A DNA stretch of 64,000 bases from Desulfuromonadales bacterium (lineage in GTDB: Bacteria; Desulfobacterota; Desulfuromonadia; Geobacterales; Pseudopelobacteraceae): NCBI GenBank assembly GCA_013349325.1, contig DUZX01000011.1:1-64000 (forward strand). The letters run 5' to 3'. The position numbers were made by a program, and so were the translations under genes. The notes under the pieces are model-generated. The model saw only the letters and a list, made by a program, of their open reading frames with translations, ran no database searches and had not been told where the DNA came from. This document shows, in pieces, positions 9,187 through 18,019 of this stretch (the stretch's first letter is position 1; each line of letters opens with the position of its first letter).

Positions 9187-10110
9187 ATGTCAGAAATAAC
9201 AAAAGTTGATTATATTCAGCACAGATCACGCCGCAAGTTCTTGAAAGGGCTGGCAGCCGGTGTTGGTCTGATTGCTCTGCCGAGTAAAGATGCGGCGGCT
9301 GCGGTCTGGGATGAGTTTTTTCAGAGGCATTTCCGCGAGCTATCCCGGGACGAGCTTAAAGGCGTTATTGCGAGACTGGAGAAAGATTACAGTAAAAAAT
9401 TTGCGAAACAGGTCACCGTTAAAACGACACCGCCGATTGAAGGCGTGCTCTATGGCTACGGGCTCGATCTCTCCCGCTGTATCGGCTGTCGGCGTTGTGT
9501 GTATGCCTGCGTCAAAGAGAACAATCAGTCCCGTGATCCACAGATCCACTGGATCCGAGTCCTACAGTTGGATAAGGAAAAAGGGGTCGATCTGTCGCAT
9601 GCAGAGCATTACTATAATCCCGATAAGGTACCAGAAAAAGGGCACTTCTACATGCCGGTTCAGTGCCAGCAGTGCGAAAAACCCCCCTGTACAAAAGTAT
9701 GTCCGGTTCAGGCCACCTGGAAGGAGAATGACGGCATCGTTGTGGTTGATTACAACTGGTGTATCGGTTGCCGGTATTGCATGGCGGCCTGTCCGTATGG
9801 TGCCCGTCATTTTAATTGGGGCAAGCCGAATCTCCCGGCAGCAGAGATGAACCCGGTCACCCACTATCTTGGAAACCGTCCCCGCCCCAAAGGCGTTGTA
9901 GAAAAATGTACCTTCTGCATCCAGCGTACGCGTGAGCAGCCCGGGCGCTATCCGGCCTGCGAAGAAATATGCCCGGTTGGTGCCCGTAAGTTTGGCAACC
10001 TTCTTGACCCTAACAGTGAAATCCGCTACCTGATCGAGAATAAACGCGTGTTTAAGCTGAAAGACGATCTTAACACGCAGCCCAAGTTCTTCTATTTCTA
10101 CGCGACATGA
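9187..10110 (+). CDS. NrfC/DmsB-type protein with four [4Fe-4S] clusters, Tat-exported
   Basis: 307 residues. A twin-arginine signal (SRRKFLKGLA, about residue 14-23) is followed by four Cys clusters: CIGCRRCVYAC, CQQCEKPPCTKVCP, CIGCRYCMAACP and a CTFC...CEEICP pair. This is the standard electron-transfer subunit of NrfD-containing complexes. AGGGAG lies before the ATG. It bridges the tetrahaem cytochrome (upstream) and the NrfD-like protein (downstream). A second, shorter copy of this gene type is at 11989. Confidence 0.9.
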   Translation: MSEITKVDYIQHRSRRKFLKGLAAGVGLIALPSKDAAAAVWDEFFQRHFRELSRDELKGVIARLEKDYSKKFAKQVTVKTTPPIEGVLYGYGLDLSRCIGCRRCVYACVKENNQSRDPQIHWIRVLQLDKEKGVDLSHAEHYYNPDKVPEKGHFYMPVQCQQCEKPPCTKVCPVQATWKENDGIVVVDYNWCIGCRYCMAACPYGARHFNWGKPNLPAAEMNPVTHYLGNRPRPKGVVEKCTFCIQRTREQPGRYPACEEICPVGARKFGNLLDPNSEIRYLIENKRVFKLKDDLNTQPKFFYFYAT

Positions 10111-10147
10111 TGGCCAGGCATACCGCTATCATCTGCAGGGAGAAACA

Positions 10148-11455
10148 ATGAAAAACATATGGAATTTTTTTGCAGGCACACTTCTGCTGATATCCAAGGG
10201 CAGCAAGGCATATTACTGCTGGGTTTTGTTGCTACTGGTTCTTATGGCTATCGGTGCCAGCGCATTTCTGAGGCAGTTCGATCAAGGTCTTATTGTCACC
10301 AACATGCAGGATCAGGTCTCCTGGGGTTTCTATATCTCAAACTTCACCTTTATGGTCGGTGTGGCTGCTGCGGCTGTTCTGCTGGTTATACCGGCCTATG
10401 TCTACGAGTGGGGGCCGATCAAGGAATTTGCTGTTCTCGGTGAGTTGTTAGCGGTTTCTGCTATCGTAATGTGTATGCTCTTTGTCACGGTCGATATCGG
10501 GCATCCTGAGCGTTTCTGGCATCTGATTCCCAAGCTTGGACGGCTCAATTTTCCACAGTCACTTCTGGCCTGGGACGTTGTTGTTCTTAATACCTATCTG
10601 GCGTTAAACCTGACGATCTCAATATATATTCTGTATAACCTGTACTACAAGCGCGAGCCTAACCACAATTTCTATACTCCGCTGGTGCTCTTGTCGATTC
10701 CGTCCGCAATCTCAATCCACACCGTTACGGCGTTTCTTTATAACGGACTCGGTGCACGTCCCTTCTGGAACTCCTCGATCCTGGTACCTCGATTTCTCGC
10801 TTCGGCATTTTGTTCCGGGCCGGCGTTCATGCTGTTGATTTTTCTGCTGGTGCGCAAATACACCAAATTCAAGATCAAGGACGAAGCGATCCAGAAAGTT
10901 GCGGAAATCATGGCCTATGCCATGTTTATCAATCTGCTTCTGTTAGGAGCGGAAATCTTCAAGGAATATTATACCGATTCGATTCACCTGAACTCATTCC
11001 AGTATCTTTTCCAGGGATTACATGGCCATTCTGCTCTGGTCCCCTACATTTGGACGGCGATGGCTTTTAACGTGACCGCTTTTTTCCTCTTTTTAGTTCC
11101 ATCGACCCGGAAAAATACCATTACGCTGGTAATCGGATGTGTTCTGGTGTTTGTCGGGGTTTATATTGAAAAGGGTATGGGGCTTGTCATTCCAGGTTTT
11201 ATCCCCGACACGCTGCATGAAATCTATGAATATTCCCCCAGTAACACTGAGCTCATGCTTGCCATGGGTATCTGGGCTACCGGCCTGTTTGTTTACACGA
11301 TGCTGTTGCGCGTTGCTATTCCGATTCTGAATGGTGATTTCCACGTTGCGGACGATGGTGTCAGTTCCTATATCGGTGACGATCTGTTCATTGTCCGTCA
11401 GGACGATGCTGAAGGGGAAACTGTGGTGGCAGAGCCGGTGCCTGCTCGAGAATAA
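10148..11455 (+). CDS. NrfD/PsrC-like integral membrane quinol-interacting subunit
   Basis: 435 residues with about ten predicted membrane helices and a short acidic cytoplasmic-looking tail. The family (NrfD/PsrC/HybB) holds the quinone site of many oxidoreductases and carries no cofactor. Order and spacing with the Fe-S subunit upstream support one complex in the inner membrane. It is paralogous in role to the protein at 12765, though the two look well diverged. Confidence 0.88.
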   Translation: MKNIWNFFAGTLLLISKGSKAYYCWVLLLLVLMAIGASAFLRQFDQGLIVTNMQDQVSWGFYISNFTFMVGVAAAAVLLVIPAYVYEWGPIKEFAVLGELLAVSAIVMCMLFVTVDIGHPERFWHLIPKLGRLNFPQSLLAWDVVVLNTYLALNLTISIYILYNLYYKREPNHNFYTPLVLLSIPSAISIHTVTAFLYNGLGARPFWNSSILVPRFLASAFCSGPAFMLLIFLLVRKYTKFKIKDEAIQKVAEIMAYAMFINLLLLGAEIFKEYYTDSIHLNSFQYLFQGLHGHSALVPYIWTAMAFNVTAFFLFLVPSTRKNTITLVIGCVLVFVGVYIEKGMGLVIPGFIPDTLHEIYEYSPSNTELMLAMGIWATGLFVYTMLLRVAIPILNGDFHVADDGVSSYIGDDLFIVRQDDAEGETVVAEPVPARE

Positions 11456-11497
11456 GCATCTATTTCAACGCCATATCTGTGGCACAAGGGAGAGAGA

Positions 11498-11989
11498 GTG
11501 AAAAGTCATGTCTGGCGGCCTCTATATGTGGTCATAGTTCTCATCGTAGCAATGCTTGTATTTCGCTTTTTCTATGTTCCCAATGATTTCGGCTCCGGGA
11601 GCAGAGGTTTCATGTACTCGTACCATCGCAAGTCCAACGAAGCCGAATGGGCCAATCAGCCGGCTAAGTACGGGACGACCGGTCGGGAAAAACTGCATGA
11701 ATTTTGTGCCGAGTGCCATGGCGATGTCGTGAAAATTCGTACCGAAAAACTTCACGGCACCATTCCCTGTGAGAATTGTCACGGTCCGGTACTCAATCAT
11801 CCTGAAAAACCAGAAAAGTTGGATGTTGACCGCAGTCGTGAGCTCTGTCTGCGCTGTCATACCAATCTGCCCTATACGACCAGTGAACGAAAACGTATTC
11901 CTGGCATAGACCCCAAAACACACAATACGGGAGCAGTGTGCGTCAGTTGCCATAACCCGCACAATCCGAGTCTGGAGGGAATGAAATAA
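11498..11989 (+). CDS. Membrane-anchored tetrahaem cytochrome c, second module
   Basis: 163 residues, GTG start with an AAGGGAGA site. One N-terminal membrane helix (about 8-26) is followed by four CXXCH motifs (CAECH, CENCH, CLRCH, CVSCH). The end CVSCHNPHNP parallels CVHCHNPHDP at the end of the first-module cytochrome, so the two are probably related. It overlaps the next gene by one base (TAATG), which points to coupled translation with the Fe-S subunit. Confidence 0.85.
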   Translation: MKSHVWRPLYVVIVLIVAMLVFRFFYVPNDFGSGSRGFMYSYHRKSNEAEWANQPAKYGTTGREKLHEFCAECHGDVVKIRTEKLHGTIPCENCHGPVLNHPEKPEKLDVDRSRELCLRCHTNLPYTTSERKRIPGIDPKTHNTGAVCVSCHNPHNPSLEGMK

Positions 11990-12762
11990 TGGAACGACGA
12001 GACTTTCTTAAAAAGTGCATCATGGTTATTGCAGGCGCCTCGGTTCCCCTTTCGGCTCTGACCTTGGTTGATCCTAAAAAAGTACTGGCAGCCAACCCCA
12101 GTATTCAATGGGCTTTTCTGGTCGATACCACCAAGTGTGTCGGGTGCGGTTTCTGTGTCAAAGCCTGTAAGACGGAAAACGATATTCCCCTGAATGCCAA
12201 TGTTACCAGGACCTGGGTAGAACGGTACGTCTACACCAAGGATGACCGCCGCTATGTTGACAGCCCAAAAGGCGCACTTGACGGTTATACCGATGCCCGT
12301 ATTGATCTCGGAAAGGGAGAATTTAAAGAGATCGACAAAGATAACGTCGGCAAAGCCTTCTTTGTTCCCAAACTCTGCAATCACTGCGCATCTCCAGCCT
12401 GTACCCAGGTCTGCCCGGTTGGCGCGACCTATAAGGCTGATAACGGCGTTGTGTTGGTCGACCGCAAATGGTGCATCGGCTGCGGCTACTGCATCATGGC
12501 CTGCCCGTATGCGGCCCGGTTTTTCCATCCGGTTCTCAAGGTTGCTGACAAGTGCACCTTCTGCTACCACCGGCTTAGCAAGGGTCTCGATTCGGCCTGC
12601 GTCAATGCCTGCCCCTTCGGTGCCCGCAAGATGGGTAATATTCACGATAAAAACGATCCCATCACCCAGATCATCATGAATGAACGTGTCGGTGTTTTGA
12701 AGGATGAATTTGGAACCAAGCCCCAGGCCTTCTACATCGGCCTTGCCCAGGAGGTGCGTTAA
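11989..12762 (+). CDS. NrfC-type four-cluster Fe-S protein, second module
   Basis: 257 residues. A twin-arginine-like signal (ERRDFLKKC) leads into four [4Fe-4S] Cys sets: CVGCGFCVKAC, CNHCASPACTQVCP, CIGCGYCIMACP, and CTFC with CVNACP. It is shorter than the copy at 9187 by about 50 residues, mostly in the N-terminal and inter-cluster parts. It is translationally coupled to the cytochrome before it, and the NrfD gene starts two bases after its stop. Confidence 0.9.
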   Translation: MERRDFLKKCIMVIAGASVPLSALTLVDPKKVLAANPSIQWAFLVDTTKCVGCGFCVKACKTENDIPLNANVTRTWVERYVYTKDDRRYVDSPKGALDGYTDARIDLGKGEFKEIDKDNVGKAFFVPKLCNHCASPACTQVCPVGATYKADNGVVLVDRKWCIGCGYCIMACPYAARFFHPVLKVADKCTFCYHRLSKGLDSACVNACPFGARKMGNIHDKNDPITQIIMNERVGVLKDEFGTKPQAFYIGLAQEVR

Positions 12763-12764
12763 CC

Positions 12765-14063
12765 ATGGTCGGACAAATCGCACAACATGCAATGGAAGTT
12801 CACGGAGAAGCCTGGACAATCAAAGAGCTTTTCACGCTGCCGAATGAAGAAATCTACTGGTCTATTCAGATCGTCATGTACCCATTTATGACCGGTCTTG
12901 TTGCAGGAGCTTTCGTTCTTTCTTCGCTCTACCACGTTTTCGGAATTGAGAAGCTTAAGGAAATTGCCCGGTTTTCGCTGGTATTTTCGTTTGCCCTGCT
13001 ACCGGTGGCCATGATGCCGTTGCTGCTGCATCTGCAACAGCCGTTTCGCGGTATACACGTCATGATGACGCCGCATTTTACCTCTGCAATTGCCGCCTTT
13101 GGTTTCGTATTCAGCACATACGGCTGTATCGTCGCAACCGAGCTCTGGTTGGTGTACCGTAAATATTTTGTCCAAACAGCGTTGGAGTTAAAAGCCATGA
13201 AAAATCGTGGCACAATAGACAATTTACGCTGCCTGTTATTTGCGGCGCTTACGCTTGGGGCCTGGGATATCAGTGACGAGGCGGTGGAAAAAGATCATAA
13301 GGCCTGCAAGATTATGGCTGGCATCGGTATTCCGGTCGCCTGTTTTCTGCACGGGTATGCCGGTTTCATCTTCGGGTCAGTCAAGGCTAATGCTCTCTGG
13401 ATGACCCCGCTTATGCCGGTAATCTTTATCTGTTCGGCTGTCGTCTCCGGTGTTGCCCTCTGTATTCTCTGCTATGTTGTTGTTCAGGAAATTCGCAAAT
13501 TCATGGCGCGGCGTAAAATAGCCCGTTGGGCAAAAGATGTTAATGCACCTACGGTTGACCAGCTTGAAGGGGCTAAGCACGAGGAGGTCATGATCGCATC
13601 CAATTATCTGATGTACTTTATGATCGCCGCACTGACCCTTGAAATACTGGACTTGATTTTCCGTGGCTATACCCAGGTCAAATCCTGGGACATTCTGCGA
13701 GAGGTTATTATGGAACGCGATTTTACCAAGATATTCGTCATGCAGTACGGTCTTGGAAATATTCTTCCGTTCCTGATCATGGTTCTGCCGGGACGTACGG
13801 TACGCCGGACGACCATCGCCACAATCTTGGTTCTCTTCGGCGTGTTCATGATGCGTTACAATGTTGTCATTGGCGGGCAGGCCTTTTCGCTCAGTTTTGC
13901 CGGCTTTATGGATTATGAACTGCCGATCATTCCGCACAACATCGAGACATACAAGGAGGGCCTTTTAGGCGCTCTTACGGTTGCCGCGACACCTTTTGTA
14001 CTCTTTTACTTTATTAACAAAGTCATGCCGGCTTTCCTGAAAGAGGAGGAACCAACGCACTGA
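12765..14063 (+). CDS. NrfD/PsrC-like integral membrane subunit, second module
   Basis: 432 residues with about ten hydrophobic helices. AGGAGG sits just before the ATG inside the preceding gene. It completes the second cytochrome/Fe-S/NrfD set. A charged cytoplasmic-type loop around residues 245-275 (RRKIARWAKDVNAPTVDQLEG) separates two helix bundles. The operon ends after this gene in a strong terminator. Confidence 0.88.
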   Translation: MVGQIAQHAMEVHGEAWTIKELFTLPNEEIYWSIQIVMYPFMTGLVAGAFVLSSLYHVFGIEKLKEIARFSLVFSFALLPVAMMPLLLHLQQPFRGIHVMMTPHFTSAIAAFGFVFSTYGCIVATELWLVYRKYFVQTALELKAMKNRGTIDNLRCLLFAALTLGAWDISDEAVEKDHKACKIMAGIGIPVACFLHGYAGFIFGSVKANALWMTPLMPVIFICSAVVSGVALCILCYVVVQEIRKFMARRKIARWAKDVNAPTVDQLEGAKHEEVMIASNYLMYFMIAALTLEILDLIFRGYTQVKSWDILREVIMERDFTKIFVMQYGLGNILPFLIMVLPGRTVRRTTIATILVLFGVFMMRYNVVIGGQAFSLSFAGFMDYELPIIPHNIETYKEGLLGALTVAATPFVLFYFINKVMPAFLKEEEPTH

Positions 14064-14133
14064 CACCCGCTTCCTCGCCATACAAGCCGCACACGATCCA
14101 AAACCTGGAAAAACCGGAATTTACGCATTAAAT

Positions 14134-14176
14134 ACAGGGCGCCAGATCAAATCTGGTGCCCTGTGCTGTTTTTTGA
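14134..14176 (+). terminator. Terminator of the tandem cytochrome operon
   Basis: A 14-bp stem (14134-14147 with 14151-14164, one G-T pair) with a three-base loop is followed by GCTG and six T residues. It lies 70 bases after the last NrfD-like gene. Confidence 0.9.
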
Positions 14177-14266
14177 GATTTGACATTACTACGTCACTCT
14201 GCTAGCCTCTCAAAATTTTAGCGCCCATTTCAACTTATGTACAGCCAAACTGAGGAGTCCCGTTTC

Positions 14267-15340
14267 ATGCGTAAAAAACTGTTTATACCTGGCCCGGTTG
14301 AAGTTCATTCTGACATTCTTGCCGCCATGGCGCTGCCGATGATCGGTCATCGCATGAAAGAATATGCAGAACTTCACGGACGAGTTACCACCGGATTAAA
14401 GAAGCTGATGATCACGGATGACAAGGTTTTTTTGGCGACTTCAAGTGCCTTTGGTGTCATGGAAGGCGCTGTCCGCAATCTTGTCGGCGGTCGTTGTGCT
14501 AATTTTTGTAACGGCGCATTTTCAGACAAGTGGCACGATGTCACCAAACGGTGCGGAAAACAGGCCGATGCCATTCGCTTTGACTGGGGTACGCCGGTAA
14601 CTCCCGAGGCGGTCGATCAGGCGCTCTCCAGTGGGAAATATGACAGCATGACCATGATTCACAATGAAACATCCACCGGGGTTATGTCACCTTTGGCCGA
14701 TATAGCCGAGGTCATGAAAAAATATCCTGATGTCATGTTCATCGTCGACACGGTCTCATCTATGAGTGCCGTGAAGATCCCGGTCGCCGAATTGGGTATT
14801 GATTGCTGTATTTTCGGCGTTCAAAAAGCGATTGCACTGCCGCCCGGCCTGGCTGTTTTCAGTGCCAGCGAAAAAGCACTTCAGCGCGCAGCCGGTATTG
14901 AGGATCGCGGTTACTATTTCGATTTCCTGGAGTTTGCAGCCAATGATGCCAAGAACAACACCCCTTCGACCCCCTGTATCTCCTTGATCTATGCGCTTGA
15001 TTGTCAATTGCAGCGCATGTTTGCCGAGGGGTTGGAGCAGCGCTGGACACGTCATCACGAATTGGCCGAATATGTGCGAGGATGGCTGGTAGTGCACGGT
15101 TTTGAAACATTCCCGGCCGCTGCGTATCTTTCTCAGACGTTAACCTGCAGCCGCAATAGTCGCGGCATCGACCTGGCCGACCTTAAAAAACGGCTTGCTG
15201 AAGCAGGTTTTGCCTTTGATGACGGGTATGGCAAGATTAAGGGAACAACCTTCCGGATAGCACACATGGGTGATATGAGCCGTGCTGATCTGGATGAACT
15301 TTTTACCGCTATGGTTACAATCGTGCCACAACTGGCATAG
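14267..15340 (+). CDS. Class V aminotransferase (serine-pyruvate/alanine-glyoxylate type)
   Basis: 357 residues. The N-terminus FIPGPVEVHSDIL, the PLP-binding VDTVSSMS segment and the GVQKAIALPPG segment carrying the Schiff-base Lys identify the fold-type I class V aminotransferases, usually annotated serine-pyruvate or alanine-glyoxylate aminotransferase. The true substrate cannot be read from sequence. I start at the ATG 14267, which has GAGGAG nine bases upstream, rather than the in-frame ATG at 14237, which has none. It is followed closely by a small zinc-ribbon gene that may be co-transcribed. Confidence 0.88.
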   Translation: MRKKLFIPGPVEVHSDILAAMALPMIGHRMKEYAELHGRVTTGLKKLMITDDKVFLATSSAFGVMEGAVRNLVGGRCANFCNGAFSDKWHDVTKRCGKQADAIRFDWGTPVTPEAVDQALSSGKYDSMTMIHNETSTGVMSPLADIAEVMKKYPDVMFIVDTVSSMSAVKIPVAELGIDCCIFGVQKAIALPPGLAVFSASEKALQRAAGIEDRGYYFDFLEFAANDAKNNTPSTPCISLIYALDCQLQRMFAEGLEQRWTRHHELAEYVRGWLVVHGFETFPAAAYLSQTLTCSRNSRGIDLADLKKRLAEAGFAFDDGYGKIKGTTFRIAHMGDMSRADLDELFTAMVTIVPQLA

Positions 15341-15372
15341 AAAAACGCAGGATAATACGTGGAGGAAGTAGT

Positions 15373-15549
15373 ATGAAATGCCCGAATTGCGGCAACAGGA
15401 CTGAAATTGATATTGATATGCACTCGGACGGTTTTACGAACGATCAGTCACCGGTTAAAGAGTGTGGGGCGTGCGGACTTTTATGGCGTGTAAAGATTGA
15501 GGCGGGGGAAACGGTTGTCGATATCATTAGGCAGCCCGAAAAGAAATAA
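15373..15549 (+). CDS. Small zinc-ribbon protein (58 aa), unknown
   Basis: 58 residues beginning MKCPNCGNRTEIDIDMHSDG, with a second Cys pair CGACG about 30 residues on. The two CXXC pairs form a typical zinc ribbon (or rubredoxin-like knuckle). A GGAGG site lies eight bases upstream of the ATG, and the gene follows the aminotransferase by 32 bases. Such small ribbons are often nucleic-acid or protein-binding; no specific role can be assigned. Confidence 0.75.
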   Translation: MKCPNCGNRTEIDIDMHSDGFTNDQSPVKECGACGLLWRVKIEAGETVVDIIRQPEKK

Positions 15550-15561
15550 CGGTGTACAAGA

Positions 15562-15594
15562 AGCGGGGCCGATCAGATGATCAGCCCCCGCATG
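15562..15594. terminator. Hairpin between converging small genes
   Basis: An imperfect stem with GCGGGG on the left and CCCCCGC on the right encloses the self-complementary TGATCA pair. It lies between the zinc-ribbon gene and the converging rubredoxin gene. T-runs are weak on both sides, so efficiency is uncertain. Confidence 0.5.
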
Positions 15595-15596
15595 CT

Positions 15597-15755
15597 TTAT
15601 TCCTGTTCAAAAACATCCTTGCCTGCTCCGCAGAGCGGGCAACTCCAGTCATCCGGCAAAGATTCAAACGGTGTGCCGGGGGCGATTCCGTGATCAGGGT
15701 CACCAAGTGCAGGGTCATACACGTACTGACAGATGGTACAGATCCAGCGTTCCAT
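15597..15755 (-). CDS. Rubredoxin
   Basis: 52 residues, [15 protein letters not shown] at the start and [12 protein letters not shown] near the end: the two CXXC(x) iron ligand pairs of a one-iron rubredoxin, with the usual length. GGAGAAATTT lies before the ATG. It is paired with a ferredoxin gene 20 bases upstream on the same strand, so the two small electron carriers are probably one transcript. Likely role: electron transfer in oxidative-stress or other redox reactions. Confidence 0.93.
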   Translation of the reverse strand: MERWICTICQYVYDPALGDPDHGIAPGTPFESLPDDWSCPLCGAGKDVFEQE

Positions 15756-15775
15756 AAATTTCTCCTTGTATGGTG

Positions 15776-15961
15776 TTATTTCCAGATTATAGTCTGGACG
15801 GGGCAGCCGTCGATTGCTCTCTGAATCTCTTCCTCACGTGCTCCGGCAGGGTCAAAACATTCAGCCTTGCCAGCACTGTTAAACCTGAATACAGCCGGAC
15901 AGGACGAAACGCACAGGCCGCAGCTGATGCAATTTTCTGTTTCGACAAACGGTATCCTCAT
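15776..15961 (-). CDS. Monocluster [4Fe-4S] ferredoxin
   Basis: 61 residues. [12 protein letters not shown] supplies three ligands and CPV near the C-terminus the fourth, the pattern of single-cluster ferredoxins. The middle has [10 protein letters not shown], as in Desulfovibrio and thermophile ferredoxins. AGGAGGT lies eight bases before the ATG. It is the first gene of the ferredoxin-rubredoxin pair. Confidence 0.92.
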   Translation of the reverse strand: MRIPFVETENCISCGLCVSSCPAVFRFNSAGKAECFDPAGAREEEIQRAIDGCPVQTIIWK

Positions 15962-16096
15962 GCTGTATACCTCCTGCTAGTTATTGCGAACCGCCGGTGC
16001 ACTTTAGCATGTTCACGACGTATGTCAACTATCCTCTTCCTCTTGCAGGGAGAGAAAATTTTCTATCCCGCTGGTCGGGATATCAGTGAGACCACC

Positions 16097-16723
16097 ATGA
16101 TATTTGACTCAATTCCCGTAGGCCCCTTGTCGGTTAATTGCTATATCGTCGGTTGTGAAGCGACACATGCCGGTATCATTATCGATCCGGGCGGTGATGT
16201 TGATCTGATCTCCAAGCGGGTACAAAAGCACGGTCTCACGATTGGTACGATCATTAATACCCATGGTCACTTTGATCATGTCGGCGGTAACCGCCAGCTG
16301 TTGGCCGCAAGCGGCGGGGCCCGGCTCCTGATTCATCATGCGGATGCGGCGATGCTGGCAATGGTGGCGCATGTTGCGACTATGTACGGTATGAACGGTG
16401 AAAATTCTCCTTCGGCAGATGATTATCTGACCGACGGTATGCTGATCACCTGTGGTGACCTTCAGCTGAAGGTGCTGCATACACCCGGCCATACGCAGGG
16501 GGGCTGTTGTCTCTACTTTGAAGACCAGCTTAAAGTTATTACCGGAGACACGCTCTTTGCGGATTCTATCGGGCGAACCGATTTGCCGGGTGGTTCGCAT
16601 GATCGGCTGTTGGAATCAATTCGCAGTAAACTCTTCACATTGCCTGATAACGTGATCGCGTATCCCGGACATGGTCCGAGTACGACAATCGGCCATGAGA
16701 AGCGGTGTAATCCTTATTTTTAG
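16097..16723 (+). CDS. Metallo-beta-lactamase-fold hydrolase (glyoxalase II-like)
   Basis: 208 residues. THGHFDHVGG supplies the zinc-binding HxHxDH motif, with further metal ligands in HTPGHT, GDTLF and PGHGP. The family includes hydroxyacylglutathione hydrolases and related thioesterases/sulfur dioxygenases; this short form without the C-terminal domain is usually annotated as an MBL-fold hydrolase. I begin at ATG 16097, where homology to the family starts; the longer in-frame extension overlaps the ferredoxin gene on the other strand. Next to coaBC on the same strand. Confidence 0.85.
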   Translation: MIFDSIPVGPLSVNCYIVGCEATHAGIIIDPGGDVDLISKRVQKHGLTIGTIINTHGHFDHVGGNRQLLAASGGARLLIHHADAAMLAMVAHVATMYGMNGENSPSADDYLTDGMLITCGDLQLKVLHTPGHTQGGCCLYFEDQLKVITGDTLFADSIGRTDLPGGSHDRLLESIRSKLFTLPDNVIAYPGHGPSTTIGHEKRCNPYF

Positions 16724-16733
16724 AGGTGCAGGC

Positions 16734-17939
16734 ATGCTTACGGGAAAGCAGATAGTTCTGGGAGTCAGTGGTGGTATCGCCGCCTATAAGGCAATCGAAT
16801 TGTTGCGCCTGCTTACCAAAGCCGGTGCCGATGTGCATGTCATCATGACGCGCTCCGCCCAGGAGTTTGTTGCCCCGCTCACCTTTCAAACGTTGTCAGC
16901 GCATCCGGTTCATACCGAGCTTTTCAGCCTGATTGCTGAACGGGAAATCGGTCATATCTCACTGGCTGACCGGGCCGACCTGTTCATCATCGCCCCGGCT
17001 ACCGCCAATATCATCGGGAAAATAGCGGTCGGCATCGCTGATGATATGCTGACGACGACCGTCATGGCAACCAAGGCACCGGTTCTAATCGCTCCTGCCA
17101 TGAACGTTAACATGTACACCAATCCGATCTATCAGGAAAACGAGCAGCGACTTCGTCGATTCGGCTACCAGTTTGTTGCTCCGGTCTGCGGCACTCTGGC
17201 TTGCGGCTGGGAAGGGCAGGGCAAGCTTGCCGACCCTGCGATATTCGAGGCGGCCCTTTCGGCGCTGACACCCAAGGACCTGGCCGGAAAAAAGGTAATG
17301 GTAACTGCCGGCCCGACCCGAGAAGAGCTGGACCCGGTGCGCTACATCAGCAATCACTCCTCTGGCAAGATGGGGTACGCACTGGCGCTGGCTGCTGCCC
17401 GGCGAGGTGCCCAGGTACTGCTGATCAGCGGCCCGACAGCTCTGACAGTCCCCGCTGGAGTTGAGTATCTGCCGGTAGAAAGTGCGCTCCATATGCAAGC
17501 AGCAGTTATGGCCAGAATAGGTGAATGCCAGGTTGTCATTAAAGCCGCTGCTGTGGCGGATTATCGCCCTTGTGAACGTATCGCAACAAAAATAAAGAAG
17601 GGCAGTCAACCGGTTACAATCGAACTGGTTAAAAACCCGGATATCCTGGCAGTTTTAGGCGCTCTTCAAGATCGTCCGCTTCTGATCGGCTTTGCAGCTG
17701 AAACCAATAATGTTGCAGAGTACGCCACCCGGAAACTGAAAGAAAAGAATCTGGATATGATCGTTGCCAACGACGTCAGCCAGAGTGACGCCGGTTTTAA
17801 TGTTGATACCAACCGGGCGCTGCTGATTTTCAGGGATGGACGCCGCATTGAATCCGGGCTTGTAACCAAGATGCAACTGGCCGGGGTAATTCTTGATCAG
17901 ATCGCAGGAGAGCTGGCCGCCGGTCCGCAGGTGGAGTGA
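16734..17939 (+). CDS. coaBC: Bifunctional phosphopantothenoylcysteine decarboxylase / phosphopantothenate-cysteine ligase
   Basis: 401 residues, the usual length for CoaBC. The N-terminal flavoprotein domain has GVSGGIAAYKAIELLR and the PAMNVNMY segment of the decarboxylase. The C-terminal ligase domain begins near residue 185 with VTAGPTREELDPVRYISN and has the SSGKMG and AAVADY motifs. It makes 4'-phosphopantetheine from phosphopantothenate and cysteine for coenzyme A. AGAGG precedes the ATG at 16734; an in-frame upstream extension overlaps the hydrolase gene and is not needed. Confidence 0.96.
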   Translation: MLTGKQIVLGVSGGIAAYKAIELLRLLTKAGADVHVIMTRSAQEFVAPLTFQTLSAHPVHTELFSLIAEREIGHISLADRADLFIIAPATANIIGKIAVGIADDMLTTTVMATKAPVLIAPAMNVNMYTNPIYQENEQRLRRFGYQFVAPVCGTLACGWEGQGKLADPAIFEAALSALTPKDLAGKKVMVTAGPTREELDPVRYISNHSSGKMGYALALAAARRGAQVLLISGPTALTVPAGVEYLPVESALHMQAAVMARIGECQVVIKAAAVADYRPCERIATKIKKGSQPVTIELVKNPDILAVLGALQDRPLLIGFAAETNNVAEYATRKLKEKNLDMIVANDVSQSDAGFNVDTNRALLIFRDGRRIESGLVTKMQLAGVILDQIAGELAAGPQVE

Positions 17940-18019
17940 GCCGTATCTGTTTTGTCTTGACTTGACTGTTTGAACGTACTAGGTTTTCCCCTGCCTATCA
18001 CCTTCTGGAGGTATTTTCC

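Noticed and set aside
15770-16096. N-terminal extension of the MBL-fold hydrolase
   Set aside because: It overlaps the minus-strand ferredoxin gene, and homology starts only at 16097.
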